A DNA stretch of 64,000 bases from 54-19 sp038210655 (GCA_038210655.1 JBBQWM010000007.1:1-64000); one strand, 5' to 3'. Counted from the first letter of the stretch, positions 33,758 to 43,482 are shown. Notes: a model not told the origin generated them from the letters alone. Numbers and translations: made by a program.

Positions 33758-35953
33758 TTATAATTCTGCCCCAACCAAGGCCCACCGCAAGGCGGCCCGT
33801 TCCAGGCTGGCGGGTCTGAGCCGTTCGTACTGCCTGACGTTAAAGTGTAGCCGCACGGTCAGGGGGTAGTCGAGGCCGGTCAGGGTTTCGGTACTATCTT
33901 CGGCACTGGCATAGGCCAACCCTGCCGCCAGCCTCCAATCGGTCAGCCAGAGCCTTTTTTGGCCCAACTCAAGCCCTTCGAGAGTCGCCTGTAGCTTCGC
34001 AGGTGAGCAACCCAACGGGGTAACTACCTGTAACCCAATACCCTGGGTCTGAAGGGCCGGGGCCAATTGCCCCTTCCATTGCTCGGCGCTTTCGCTTTCT
34101 TCCAAAATCACCTTCCAGACGGTTGTGGTAGTCGCTTCCTCAAGTAGGTCGGTCTGAAAAGGGAGTAGCTGGAAAAAGTTGAGCGAAGGCCAGCGACTTA
34201 CCCGGTTAGCCGTCCGCTCTGTCTGGGCAAAGACCGCCACCCGGTCGAGGTAATCTTCTTCGTGATAAATTGCGTCACAAAGGCGGATTTGCTCTGATTG
34301 ACTCAAGGGTTGGTCGGTTTCTACAAATAGCTGCCAGACCCCGGAGGGGTTAGGTTCGGACAGTTTTTGCAAAACCGTCTCGGCCTCGTCAAGCACGGCT
34401 TTTCCGGCCTGTCCTAGTGTCAGCCAGAGCGTTACCTGACTCCCCAACCGGCGTGCTAAAGCATCGATAAAGGACGAGTCTGAGCGGATTTTCAACCGCT
34501 CGGTTAAGTCGAGCAAAACTCGCTCGACCGGGCCGGTTGCTTCTGTAGCTTCTACCCCCTCAGCCTCGCCAAAAGCCAGCGCAAAAGGGCCGGGTTGTGG
34601 CATACCGGGGACGGCGGTCGGATCGTCGCCTTTGCGGGAGAGGGTTTCCCGGCGCAACTGGCCTAGCGTTTCAAATGAGAGGTCGGCGGTTTCGAGAACA
34701 AAATAGGGTGGAGCAACTTGCCAGCGCATGCCGTGCTGCCCGGCCTCAGCCTCGGCTTTGAGTTGAGTTCCCGGCAACATCTGAAGCTGAAAAAGATCGT
34801 AGGGGGCCAGGTCGTTATCCTCGACGAAAGCCAACGTGCGTTGGAAGGTCTCGGTTGTCTCGCCCGGCAGCCCCAAAATTACGTCCAGAAAAACTTCGAT
34901 CCCCTGCGAACGCAAATTATGTACGCCCTGCACCAACCGAGGCAGGTGGTTTTTGCGCTGTACTCGCGCCAGAACCTCCGGCACTGCCGATTGCAGCCCA
35001 ACTTCGACCGTTCCGAAATTGCACTGTGCCAGCCGTTCGGCTTCGGCCTGGTCAATCGCTTCGCCCCGCAATTCGGCGTAAAAGCTCATTTTGCGGTTAG
35101 CTTCCGTCTCTCGGATAGTCTCATAAAGACGTGGCAAATGCGGCAGGGTATTAAAGTTCGCCTCGACAAAATGAACCTGTTCTACGCCCCTTTCGAGGCC
35201 GAACAGCAATTCCTGCCGCACCCGCTCGATCTCGAAATAGCGTTTGCCGCCGCGTGGTAAATCCTGTCGTCCGTAATAGCAGAAGCTACACTTCGAGGGA
35301 CACCAACGCGAAAGCTCGATGGACATATAGCGCCCCAGGTGACTTTCTAAGGCCCCGCTCAGATAGGCCGAAGGCACGAGATTGACATCTTCCAGGGCCG
35401 GTTGCGCCGGGTTAAAATGCCACTGTTTAGAAATGGGAAGCATCTTGTAGGAATTATGGCTGGCCTGTGGAGACATATCCCCAGCAGCTGACATTTTGGC
35501 TGTTCTATAACCCAACCCCCTAATCCCGCTTATGGCAGCCTGCCCCTGGTTCAAAGTTTGCAACAATTCGACAAAAGTACGTTCGCCTTCGCCCAGCACC
35601 AGAAAATCGAAGTCGGTGGAGGCTAGTATAAAATCGCCGTCATGGTTGACTTCCGGGCCACCACCAACCACGATTATTTCGGGCGCAAGCCGTTTGAGGG
35701 CGCGGGCCAGACCGAGGGTACGGCTGCTATTCCAGGTATAGAGCGAGAAGCCAACCAGATCGGGCGAATGAGCCAGGATTGTATCTACCAGAAAAGCGTC
35801 TCCACCCCGGTTTTGGCTTTCGGCTTCGAGCAGTTCGACCCGCACTCCGGGAAGGTTAGCCGCGTCCGTCATGGCCTTGAGGTAGCCGAGGGCCAGTGGC
35901 AAATTAGAAAACCGATTATCGGGAACCGGCAGTTGAACCAAGAGTACTTTCAA
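33758..35953 (-). CDS. B12-binding radical SAM protein
   Basis: 731 residues. An N-terminal cobalamin-binding Rossmann domain (KVLLVQLPVPDNRFSNLPLA, then LVGFSLYTWNSS and IIVVGGGPEV, residues 1-140) precedes the radical SAM core with the cluster motif RWCPSKCSFCYYG (CxxxCxxC, about residues 217-224) and GGxx-type SAM region GLERGVEQVHFVEANF. The C-terminal 250 residues are an additional domain typical of this BchE-like group. GLPGETTETFQRTL is a family signature. Cytoplasmic, oxygen-sensitive. The chemistry (methyl transfer, cyclisation) is unknown; no dedicated neighbour reveals a substrate. The chemoreceptor gene upstream on the same strand ends 27 bp before it. Confidence 0.85.
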   Translation of the reverse strand: MKVLLVQLPVPDNRFSNLPLALGYLKAMTDAANLPGVRVELLEAESQNRGGDAFLVDTILAHSPDLVGFSLYTWNSSRTLGLARALKRLAPEIIVVGGGPEVNHDGDFILASTDFDFLVLGEGERTFVELLQTLNQGQAAISGIRGLGYRTAKMSAAGDMSPQASHNSYKMLPISKQWHFNPAQPALEDVNLVPSAYLSGALESHLGRYMSIELSRWCPSKCSFCYYGRQDLPRGGKRYFEIERVRQELLFGLERGVEQVHFVEANFNTLPHLPRLYETIRETEANRKMSFYAELRGEAIDQAEAERLAQCNFGTVEVGLQSAVPEVLARVQRKNHLPRLVQGVHNLRSQGIEVFLDVILGLPGETTETFQRTLAFVEDNDLAPYDLFQLQMLPGTQLKAEAEAGQHGMRWQVAPPYFVLETADLSFETLGQLRRETLSRKGDDPTAVPGMPQPGPFALAFGEAEGVEATEATGPVERVLLDLTERLKIRSDSSFIDALARRLGSQVTLWLTLGQAGKAVLDEAETVLQKLSEPNPSGVWQLFVETDQPLSQSEQIRLCDAIYHEEDYLDRVAVFAQTERTANRVSRWPSLNFFQLLPFQTDLLEEATTTTVWKVILEESESAEQWKGQLAPALQTQGIGLQVVTPLGCSPAKLQATLEGLELGQKRLWLTDWRLAAGLAYASAEDSTETLTGLDYPLTVRLHFNVRQYERLRPASLERAALRWALVGAEL

Positions 35954-35980
35954 AATAATCCCTGAATTATCCCTGACTAT

Positions 35981-37582
35981 CTAACGTATTTTGCCCTTGC
36001 CTGATAGCGTTTCCGGCTCTGCCTCGAAACTAAAAAGAGGCTGGGAGCCAGGGTTTGGGCTACTATCGGCAGCATGGGTAGGAGCCTTGCTATTGAGTGG
36101 CTCGGCCAGCAAATGAGGGGTCGAACCGTTTAAGTTAGGGGCGCTGGTCTGGTTCAGGCGCTCGGAAGCGTCCTCCAGGGTTCCGACTACCCGGCTAACT
36201 TCGTCACCGACTTCGATTAGCCGATTGGCTGTCACGATTATTTTTTGGATCACTTCTACGATCTGGGCGCTGGCCTCGCGCTGCTGTTTGGTAGCCTCGG
36301 CGATATTGTTCGCCAGAGTCGAGGTTTGGGCTACCAGATGGCTGACATCCTCGTTGGCGACCGTCAGGCTACCGACCAGTTGGTCGCCGACTTGGGCTTC
36401 ACGTAGCCCTTGCTCGGTCGCCAAAAGCGCGGTACGGCTGGCCTGATTGACTTCGCCTACCATCTCTCGGATTTGCTCGACCGCATTGGAAGCCCGGCGT
36501 GCTAAACGCTGCACCTCGTCGGCAACCGCCGCAAAGCGCCGTCCATATTCCCGCGCTCCGGCGGCTTCTATCGTTGCGTTGAGCGCCAGCAAATTAGTCT
36601 CATCGGCAATATCGCCGATAATATTGGTCACTTCGCTGATTCGTTCAATCTGCTGATCGAGCGTATGCATGTTATCATTAATATCCTGGACGCGCTGCCG
36701 CATGGAGGCAATTGCGCCCACCCCCTGAAATGCCGTCTGTTGCCCAACTTCGACGCTTTTCTGAGCTTTCTCGGCTACCGTCGCCACCGATAGAGCGCTA
36801 TCGGCAATTTTGCGGGCCGTCGCATCCAGTTCCTGGGTAGTCGCAGCCATATTGCTGACCATCGTAGCCTGGGTTTGACTGGCCGCGTTCTGCTCCCGGA
36901 AAATGATACTCAAGACCGAAGTTAGTTCGCTAATCTGCCGGGCAATTTGGGCTTGAAGCTGGCGTTGCTGTTGGAGAGTGCTATTAAGCTGGCTCAGTTC
37001 ATCGGTCTGCTGCCGGGCCGACCGTAGCAAACGACCGAGGCTACTGCTAAAACCTACCAAAAGCACCATTGTCGCTATCATTATTAAAGCGAGGATTGCA
37101 ACGTTTGCCCCTTTTTCGGCAGGGGCCGGTGGCGGCAAGCGGCTAATGAGATAGCTACAAATCGAGGCATAAAGACTGGTAGTCACTATTCCGAAGAAAA
37201 TAGTGGCTGCCGGGCTAATAAAGGCGGCAGCTATTACGATTACCAGAATATAAATCGTTCCAATATAACTATCCAATCCGATATAGCTGTTGGTATTGGA
37301 CGGGCTAAACAAACTAATACTCAGGGTGATAGTGGCAACCGTACAAAAAATACCCCCGGCCCAGGTGAGCTTGTTCAGGCGGGCCAGCACAAAAAGCGTG
37401 ATAAACAGAACTACCATTGCTACATTGGTAAAGATACGGGTCGGACTTATAGAGCCGTTAAAGCCTGAGCCAAAGAAGCCCCCCGCTACAAAATTGCCCA
37501 GGTCGCCGGTCAGCCCTAGCACGGCAAAAAAATACATTATCCGCTTGCGAAACTGTAAGATATAATCTGTTTCTTGTTTCAT
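35981..37582 (-). CDS. Methyl-accepting chemotaxis-type receptor
   Basis: Six hydrophobic segments occupy residues 15-190 (for example IMYFFAVLGLTGDLGNFVAGG and VVLFITLFVLARL) in place of a periplasmic sensor, so sensing is probably within the membrane. The cytoplasmic part is a long helical hairpin with the conserved tip IADETNLLALNATIEAAGA and FAAVADEVQRLARRA. There is no obvious HAMP domain. The starting ATG at 37603 is possible, but MKQETDYILQF at 37582 fits better. No che genes are visible. In many Chloroflexota such receptors serve gliding or type IV pilus motility; here that is inference. Followed closely by the radical SAM gene. Confidence 0.85.
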   Translation of the reverse strand: MKQETDYILQFRKRIMYFFAVLGLTGDLGNFVAGGFFGSGFNGSISPTRIFTNVAMVVLFITLFVLARLNKLTWAGGIFCTVATITLSISLFSPSNTNSYIGLDSYIGTIYILVIVIAAAFISPAATIFFGIVTTSLYASICSYLISRLPPPAPAEKGANVAILALIMIATMVLLVGFSSSLGRLLRSARQQTDELSQLNSTLQQQRQLQAQIARQISELTSVLSIIFREQNAASQTQATMVSNMAATTQELDATARKIADSALSVATVAEKAQKSVEVGQQTAFQGVGAIASMRQRVQDINDNMHTLDQQIERISEVTNIIGDIADETNLLALNATIEAAGAREYGRRFAAVADEVQRLARRASNAVEQIREMVGEVNQASRTALLATEQGLREAQVGDQLVGSLTVANEDVSHLVAQTSTLANNIAEATKQQREASAQIVEVIQKIIVTANRLIEVGDEVSRVVGTLEDASERLNQTSAPNLNGSTPHLLAEPLNSKAPTHAADSSPNPGSQPLFSFEAEPETLSGKGKIR

Positions 37583-37710
37583 ATTATCTACCCACCCGCC
37601 CACTCATACATAGTGATAGTTATAGCTAAAATGTGGTAACGTAGTCCTGGTTAGCAAATCAGCCTGCTTTAAGTATGTAAAGCTAAATGTTGCCCCGTCC
37701 CAACTATAAT

Positions 37711-38247
37711 TTACTCCTCAACCTCGTCCTCGCCCGCATGCGGCCTACCCGACCGGGTGTACCACCATTGATTGCCAGGGCCAAATTCAAGCACCATCCG
37801 GTCGGGTGGACAGTACAGTTCCCAGTAAGACAGATCATCTTCCGCATCTTCGGGCGTAGGACAAATCTTTAAGGTGTACCCGTTATTGAACCCAACATTC
37901 AGGCCAAGTTCAGGATAAGTAATTTCAAAGCGGGTTATAGTAGTATCTTCGACTGCCTGCACTTTTTGATTGATCTCGACTGCATCAGCTTCAAAATTTA
38001 CTATAGTTTCATCACCTCGCAGAAGCACCCAACCTGTACCGCGCGAACCCAGTCTCCATTCCCCTTTTTCTTTGCCCAACAATTTAGGATGAGTGTGAGG
38101 TATTCTGGCTCCAATTTCCAGCACCAATTCATCGGCATACTTCAAACCGATCTTCCAGCAAAGCGCCCCAATAATAGCGCGTGTTATTTTCTCAGCCGGA
38201 AAAAGATCACTTCGACTTGTTATTTGGTGATTAATATCGGTTATCAT
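37711..38247 (-). CDS. Uncharacterised soluble protein
   Basis: 178 residues, mixed alpha/beta, Trp-rich and acidic at the end (GRPHAGEDEVEE). Recognisable runs are ITRAIIGALCWKIGLKYADEL and GEWRLGSRGTGWVLL; these recall single-copy immunity-like or DUF6188-like proteins but no family is claimed. Start ATG at 38247 overlaps no other gene; its stop precedes a 130-bp gap before the chemoreceptor. The large glycosidase gene ends 10 bp upstream, so the two may be co-transcribed. Confidence 0.6.
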   Translation of the reverse strand: MITDINHQITSRSDLFPAEKITRAIIGALCWKIGLKYADELVLEIGARIPHTHPKLLGKEKGEWRLGSRGTGWVLLRGDETIVNFEADAVEINQKVQAVEDTTITRFEITYPELGLNVGFNNGYTLKICPTPEDAEDDLSYWELYCPPDRMVLEFGPGNQWWYTRSGRPHAGEDEVEE

Positions 38248-38256
38248 TCTACTTCC

Positions 38257-40665
38257 TTAAAGCTGTATCTCCAGTGGCCCTAACGTTGGGCGTTGCGCAA
38301 CGAGTGTGCCATCGACCCAGACCGCCAGCCCGACCGGGTTTTGGAGCGGCAGACCGACCCCTTCCGACATTCGCCAGCTAATTTTGAGCGTATGCCCGGC
38401 GATCTTTAGCCGATCCAGGGTATAGAAGTCCAGATTGAAGGGCAATGGTCGGATTTGCAGCTTGCCGTCATCGCCGGGTTGCACGCCGACCACATACTTT
38501 ATAATCAGGTCTACGATCCAGCTATGCATATAATCTTCCGTCCCCCGGAAGAAAGGAGCCTGCCCGGTGAGCGGGTTGTAGTATTCGTAGGACGAAGGGC
38601 GATCCTGGTCGCCATCTAAAAAGAGCATGCGAATAAAGCGATTAAGAAATTCGACCGCCTGCGGCTGAAGGGTCGCGTCCACTTCGAGAGCGGCCCGGCA
38701 AAGTGCCTCGGCTACGTGGCTGTTGGTCATTAGCCAGGTGCGACCGTTCCAGGGGCAGACCAACCTTTGGTCTTTCCATTCCCCGTCGGGGCTAAAAGTC
38801 GGGTCGTCCAGGCTGGTGGTCGGAACCGGATAAGGTGTCCAGAACTCTTTTTCGTTGAACAGATGACGATAGAAAGCGCCCAGGTGTTCGCCTGTCGCCA
38901 GACCCGGAGCCATAAACGGATAAAAGCCGGTGGCAGCTTTGGCTTTGGTGCGCTGCATGGTAGCCGGGTTTACATCAAAAAAGAACTGCTGCTCCGGGTC
39001 CCACATCAGACCTAAGACCGCTTGCCGGGTCTTTTCGGACATGGCCCGCCAGCGTCCTGCCTCGTCGTAATGGCCCAACTGGTCGGCCATCCATGCCAGC
39101 GTTTCTTGCAACTGATAGATATAAACGGTGGCATCGACCCCTTTTAGCCGTAACGGGCCACCTTTATCGGAATTTTCGTCCACCTCTTGATAGCGGCTCA
39201 TAAATTCCTGCCCGGTCTCCCAATGGTTTAGTACATCGTAAAGGCCGGTGTGGTCGGCATCGCGTATTTGATCGAAATAAGTCAGGTAGCGCGTAAGCGG
39301 TTGATAAATCTTTTCCAAAAAGACCACGTCCGGGTGGATGCGGTGCAATTCGCGCACCGCCATCCCCCAGTTAGCGTGATAAAAGGCGACCCCGATCCGT
39401 AAGCTGCGGTCGCCCTGATAGATATTCTTAATCACTCCTGGAAAAGAGCCGTCCTCAAGCTGATTGGTTACAAAGTTGAGCAGCGAACCTTGCGCGATTG
39501 CCGGGTCGTACATCCAGCGCGTTTCGAGCATATGGCATTGGGCGCTATAGGTGATGTGCTGGCGGAACCAGCCCAGGTTGATCCCCTCGAAGATACAGGG
39601 ATAGGGCAGACCCAGGCGCTCGTCTTTGGCCTTTACGGTACTCAGCCGCAAGCCGAACCAGCGATACCAGTAGTATTTTTGAAGATAGGGGTCGGAGCAG
39701 GTAAAGTCCGGCACACCCTCAAAATACTCGCGCCAGTGACGTTTAGAAGGCATGGTCGGGCGTTTCTCGCGGGTAGGCGATTCTTCCGGGGTGGGGAGTT
39801 GTTCGGTCGAAGCGGCTACTTTGGAAATGTTGTCGCCCCGCCGAGCTACCGACAGATTGACCAATGCTTCTTCGTCGCTGGAAGCAATCGAGGCATAGAC
39901 GCTAAACTGCACCCGACCCTCCGCCGGGAGGTTTATTTTGTAGTGCAGGCCAAAATAGGTCAGGCCGCCAAAGTTAGGGTCGAGGGAGGCGGGGGTCTGG
40001 TTGCCCAGATGTCCGAACTCGCCCAGCTTTTCGTAAAAGGGGCTGTACTTGAAGCGCGGGTAATTGGGTTGCCGGTCGGAAGTCTTGATGCCGTAGCTGT
40101 TAAGCGGGCGACTGCCACCCAGCGCGACTACAAAACGCATCATCACCCCTTCGTCCGGGGTTTGGGGGTTAGGCTGGATACGGGGGTCGCGCACTCGCCT
40201 ACGCCATAATAACATCCCGTCGTGGTCGCGCACCCGGCAGCTATCCAGTTCGTAAAGGCCGTTGCTCTCGAAGCGTTCCTGGGCCGTCCAGACCACCACA
40301 TCATAACTCTGGGGCCGTTGGAGCGAGTTGGCGAATTCAAAGGTGCTGCACAGTACGTCCCAGGGCAGCATCGCCCGCCGTTCGCTGATAACCAGCCCGT
40401 GCGATTTGTCCCGGTAAAGCTGGCTGGAATGGTCGGGCTGCCAGAAGCGTTCCAAAAATTGGGGCGTGACCTCGCGCCCTCGGTCGTCGATAATCGCTAT
40501 CGTAAAGAGCGGCCCGACCTTGTAATCGAGGTAGCAGGCGTGATCCCAGAAGCCGGGCTGTTCTAACCAGAGCGGAAATTCGGGCGCCCATAACGCCATC
40601 TTGCCGCCACCCAAAAACCACTTGTCATTCCGCGCCAGATACCCCAGCACTTGATTACCGTTCAT
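38257..40665 (-). CDS. Six-hairpin glycosidase-like protein (GH63/debranching type)
   Basis: 802 residues. The C-terminal half is an (alpha/alpha)6-barrel: EGINLGWFRQHITYSAQC, HANWGMAVRELHRI, DVLNHWETGQEF, LRLKGVDATVYIYQLQETLA and CPWNGRTWLMTNSHVAEAL match the pattern of GH63, mannosylglycerate hydrolase and glycogen-debranching clans. The N-terminal 300 residues are beta-rich (FWDHACYLDYKVGPLFTIAI). Acidic residues in NHWETGQE and YEYYNPLTG could be catalytic. No signal peptide, so probably cytoplasmic. Substrate not assignable. ATG at 40665 has GGGGC upstream. Confidence 0.75.
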   Translation of the reverse strand: MNGNQVLGYLARNDKWFLGGGKMALWAPEFPLWLEQPGFWDHACYLDYKVGPLFTIAIIDDRGREVTPQFLERFWQPDHSSQLYRDKSHGLVISERRAMLPWDVLCSTFEFANSLQRPQSYDVVVWTAQERFESNGLYELDSCRVRDHDGMLLWRRRVRDPRIQPNPQTPDEGVMMRFVVALGGSRPLNSYGIKTSDRQPNYPRFKYSPFYEKLGEFGHLGNQTPASLDPNFGGLTYFGLHYKINLPAEGRVQFSVYASIASSDEEALVNLSVARRGDNISKVAASTEQLPTPEESPTREKRPTMPSKRHWREYFEGVPDFTCSDPYLQKYYWYRWFGLRLSTVKAKDERLGLPYPCIFEGINLGWFRQHITYSAQCHMLETRWMYDPAIAQGSLLNFVTNQLEDGSFPGVIKNIYQGDRSLRIGVAFYHANWGMAVRELHRIHPDVVFLEKIYQPLTRYLTYFDQIRDADHTGLYDVLNHWETGQEFMSRYQEVDENSDKGGPLRLKGVDATVYIYQLQETLAWMADQLGHYDEAGRWRAMSEKTRQAVLGLMWDPEQQFFFDVNPATMQRTKAKAATGFYPFMAPGLATGEHLGAFYRHLFNEKEFWTPYPVPTTSLDDPTFSPDGEWKDQRLVCPWNGRTWLMTNSHVAEALCRAALEVDATLQPQAVEFLNRFIRMLFLDGDQDRPSSYEYYNPLTGQAPFFRGTEDYMHSWIVDLIIKYVVGVQPGDDGKLQIRPLPFNLDFYTLDRLKIAGHTLKISWRMSEGVGLPLQNPVGLAVWVDGTLVAQRPTLGPLEIQL

Positions 40666-40938
40666 CGGTCTGCCCCTTCTGGTTCTTCAAGATTTTAGAA
40701 TTTAGATTTTGGATTTTAGATTTGATCCTGCCGAGTTATAGCTGATTTTGGATTGAAACCGCTGGCAAAAGAACCTTTGCCTCCAATTTCTAAACCAATT
40801 CCCGACTATATTGCTTGCGTGATGAAGCCAGTTTACTTTTGTTTCGCTACCCCCAAAGCGGAAACTCTTTCAACTTCAATTCTATCAAAGCCTGCTAATG
40901 ATTTTAACAGAAACCGGCCCGAAATCCTATAGCCTAGC

Positions 40939-41004
40939 CAGATTACTTTTTGGTTGGCAAAAGTGGCTCATAAGTTGTTATAATGTTCTTGAGAAGCTAA
41001 ACAA
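40939..41004 (+). repeat. 66-bp direct repeat, copy 1, with promoter-like core
   Basis: Matches 43549-43614 at 65 of 66 positions. Contains TGTTATAAT. No gene follows this copy closely on the plus strand. Confidence 0.7.
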
Positions 41005-41187
41005 CGGTGGTTTTCTAATAAGTTTCAAAGAGATTGGACTGGTAGGGGTGGCTGTCAACTGGTTGGATGGTCGCCCGTGAACACAGTGAGGTCTCAGAGG
41101 GCGATCACAAGAGTCCCCATTACCAAAACGGGTCAATAATTTTACAATTGCTTTAGTAAAGCTTAGGGAAGTAAATAAAAATAATTG

Positions 41188-41276
41188 TCCCAATGTAGGG
41201 GCAACCCTGGTGGTTGCCCTCATTGACCGCGCAAGGTGTTCACGGGCAACCACCCAGGGTTGCCCCTACATTGGGA
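41188..41276. repeat. Long palindrome of the GGGGCAACC type
   Basis: TCCCAATGTAGGGGCAACCC... (41188-41219) pairs with 41244-41276, with weaker pairing outward to about 41160-41303. Resembles the core layout of family B but with different words. Confidence 0.65.
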
Positions 41277-41344
41277 TATTTTATTATTTTTGAGTCCCTT
41301 AGTAGCAGTTATAATATCCCTAATAGAGACTCAAATTCGTAGCT

Positions 41345-41434
41345 GGGGATTACACACATCTTTCTTTTTGACCTCAACCAGCGGTGCTAATTAGAGTAGA
41401 CTTTGAACCTGATTTTGAGATGTGTGTAATCCCC
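41345..41434. repeat. 17-bp perfect inverted repeat
   Basis: GGGGATTACACACATCT (41345-41361) is exactly complementary to 41418-41434, enclosing 56 bases. Just downstream of the lipoprotein stop on the minus strand; could end transcription but lacks a T-run. Confidence 0.55.
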
Positions 41435-41455
41435 GGCAATTAATCCTCTCCCAAA

Positions 41456-42337
41456 CTACTCACAGCCAGCTTGACCGGACAAGGGTTCAATTGTCAGATT
41501 ATCGAAGCTAACTTGCAGGTCAGGACCTTGAAACGAATAAATATTAGCACCAACCTGTAAGGTCTGTGGCAAATCAGGTCGGTTATAGCTGGTAGCGAGA
41601 ACCCAGACAGGGTCGTCGATATGACGTTTGTAAAGGCTGAAAGTGTTGCCCACCCTGCACAGCCGCAATTGAGCGTCACCTGAGTCCCAGGTTGGAGCGT
41701 CGTACTTAGTATCGTTATTAAGTGTAGTTTTAGTTTCTACCCCCAGGCCATTAGGCGAAGCACCGATGACAATGTGAACATAATTCTCCGGCTGACCTTG
41801 ATCTACCCCTGCCGGATTTCGCGCCATTATTCCACCCAGGCTCGGCCGGAGGGCCGGAGGTTGAGCAGGGTCGGAAGTTTTGCGGGCGCGTACTGTAGCA
41901 GTGGCTTTGAAATTGCCGGTCACTAACTTAAAGACCAAAGCCGCCTGGTTATTGGCGGCCCACCCGGCTCTTTGTTTAAGAGTTAGGGCCAGCGTTTTTT
42001 TATCGGCGGTTGTATCAACGATGTCCGAATTAAAGACCGTCCAGTTGCTATCGGCGTAAGTGATTGGTTTGGTGTTGATGGGTTTGGCGGACGAGCCGCC
42101 ACCCGCAACCGTTATCGTGGTGGCTAAGCCCGACGAAGGAGACCCCACCCCAGTGGTTGGGTTTGCAAGGGGTAGGGTCGTCAAAGTCTGCAAAGGGGTA
42201 GCTTTAATAGTAGTTGCAGGGGAAGCAGCACTGGTTGGAGCCAGGGCAGTTGGTAATGTAGTGGTCGAGTCCCCGCAAGCGGTTAGACCTAAAGCCACTA
42301 ACAAAATAAGCCCAAATAATAAACTTTTCTTGTGCAT
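41456..42337 (-). CDS. Lipoprotein with laminin-G/DUF1349-like domain
   Basis: 293 residues. Signal peptide FGLILLVALGLTAC ends in a lipobox with Cys at about residue 21. A Thr/Ser/Pro-rich linker (25-85) leads to a jelly-roll-like domain: DSNWTVFNSDIVDTTAD, AALVFKLVTGNFKATATVRAR, LGGIMARNP, NYVHIVIGASPNG, LRLCRVGNTFSLYKRHIDD and LQVSFDNLTIE are the usual strands of DUF1349/concanavalin-like sugar-binding folds. Likely surface-exposed and carbohydrate-associated, though no ligand is known. The NTF2-like gene lies 11 bp upstream on the same strand. Confidence 0.75.
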   Translation of the reverse strand: MHKKSLLFGLILLVALGLTACGDSTTTLPTALAPTSAASPATTIKATPLQTLTTLPLANPTTGVGSPSSGLATTITVAGGGSSAKPINTKPITYADSNWTVFNSDIVDTTADKKTLALTLKQRAGWAANNQAALVFKLVTGNFKATATVRARKTSDPAQPPALRPSLGGIMARNPAGVDQGQPENYVHIVIGASPNGLGVETKTTLNNDTKYDAPTWDSGDAQLRLCRVGNTFSLYKRHIDDPVWVLATSYNRPDLPQTLQVGANIYSFQGPDLQVSFDNLTIEPLSGQAGCE

Positions 42338-42348
42338 CTAAACTCTCC

Positions 42349-42801
42349 TTATTCGGTGACAGCTCGCACCAGGGCCTTTACTCCGGCATTTTTGGGGATT
42401 TCTCCAATGGTTTTAACAATCAGACCATTTTCTACAAAGTAGGTAAAGTATTCATCCGGCAGGTTAACTTTCTTACCCGTAGGAGCGATTACTGGAACCC
42501 CTCGCAATATCCCAGTGTAATCAATTACTCCCGCGTGAGTGCCGGAAAGGTTCACCTGAAACTTTACCTGATCAGCGGTTTCTTCCAGCACTTTCTCATT
42601 GAACTTGAAGTCAGGTAGGGCCTGCTTGCGGGGTTTGTGCATCCGTAGGGCCTCTTTTTTCCCGACCTTCACGAACAAACTAACTGGAAAAGGGACAATC
42701 CCCTTCAAGACATAGTTATCGCCGATGCAAGCCAGAGCCGTCTCCCAATCGCCTGCTTCAACCGCTCGTAAATGCTTTTGGACAATTTCTTTGGCACTCA
42801 T
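42349..42801 (-). CDS. NTF2-like (SnoaL-type) protein
   Basis: 150 residues with the cone-shaped fold pattern of this superfamily: VQKHLRAVEAGDWETALACIGDNYVLKG at the start, ALPDFKFNEKVLEETADQVKFQVNLSGTH in the middle and YFVENGLIVKTIGEIP near the end. Ligand or reaction not deducible. Closely followed by the lipoprotein gene and preceded by marR (42-bp gap), so one marR-led transcript is possible. Good ribosome site (AGGAGG) before ATG. Confidence 0.75.
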   Translation of the reverse strand: MSAKEIVQKHLRAVEAGDWETALACIGDNYVLKGIVPFPVSLFVKVGKKEALRMHKPRKQALPDFKFNEKVLEETADQVKFQVNLSGTHAGVIDYTGILRGVPVIAPTGKKVNLPDEYFTYFVENGLIVKTIGEIPKNAGVKALVRAVTE

Positions 42802-42843
42802 AAAAATCTCCTCCTAAAACTATAAGAGCTGCAATTGGAAGAA

Positions 42844-43326
42844 TTATTCCAAAACTTTTAAAAGCAACTCTTTCATCTGATGCCGTTCGTTTTCGGATAA
42901 ACGGCTAAATAGCCGATTATCTATTTCGGTAATAATTTGGTGAAGCTCGGCTAAGACCTGCCGCCCTTGATCGGTTAGTGTTACATCGTAGGCGCGTCGG
43001 TCATTTGGGTTGCGGCGACGCTCCACTAAGCTCTTGTGTTCCAGTTCGTCAACTAGGTCTACCATTGTAGTCCGGTCTGTGTTAAGCCGGAGACCTAAAG
43101 CGACCTGGCTAAGTGGTCCTGCTTGTAACATAGTCAAAACCGAATTGTGCGGCATTTTTAGTCCGGTTGGCAAAAGCCCTTGTTCGAGTTGGCCTTTAAT
43201 CTTTTCAAAGGTTTTCCAAACTAAAAAGCTGTTCCAAACCATTAATGGAGGGGGTAAGTTAGGCGGCCCTTCCACTTCATCCAACTGGATTGGTTTCTTT
43301 AGTTTAGGATTGAAATCTGCTTCCAT
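42844..43326 (-). CDS. MarR-family transcriptional regulator
   Basis: 160 residues. The winged helix is clear: LKMPHNSVLTMLQ, SQVALGLRLNTDRTTMVDLVDELE (recognition helix) and LVERRRNPNDRRAYDVTLTDQGRQVL (wing). The N-terminal 25 residues are an unusual Pro-rich extension (VEGPPNLPPPLMVW). It is divergent from an ABC-2 exporter operon across a 315-bp region holding tandem TTGTCAA words, a common MarR arrangement in which the regulator represses the exporter and itself. Confidence 0.85.
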   Translation of the reverse strand: MEADFNPKLKKPIQLDEVEGPPNLPPPLMVWNSFLVWKTFEKIKGQLEQGLLPTGLKMPHNSVLTMLQAGPLSQVALGLRLNTDRTTMVDLVDELEHKSLVERRRNPNDRRAYDVTLTDQGRQVLAELHQIITEIDNRLFSRLSENERHQMKELLLKVLE

Positions 43327-43398
43327 TTTTGTTCAGTAAGCTCTGTACTTAGTAGGGTTCTTATAGCAGAAAGCAAAGCCCTTGAGCGATAGAATTGT

Positions 43399-43420
43399 CT
43401 GTAGAAGCTCGCTCCTACAG
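43399..43420. repeat. REP-like palindrome (short copy)
   Basis: CTGTAGAAGCTCGCTCCTACAG is a 22-bp imperfect palindrome related to the longer hairpin at 51725-51800. Confidence 0.5.
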
Positions 43421-43482
43421 GGGGTCAATATCCCGTCCTTTTGCTATAGGACTTAGAAAAAATTATTACTCACTCTAACAGA

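Larger units (their letters stand above)
40666..41455. other. Repeat-rich intergenic region
   Basis: 790 bases without a supported gene. In order: AT-rich words (GATTTTAGAATTTAG), copy 1 of a 66-bp direct repeat (40939-41004), a large palindrome (41160-41303) and a 17-bp inverted repeat (41345-41434). Confidence 0.6.

Noticed and set aside
39490..40209. 239-codon plus-strand frame
   Set aside because: Antisense to the six-hairpin glycosidase, which has clear motifs.
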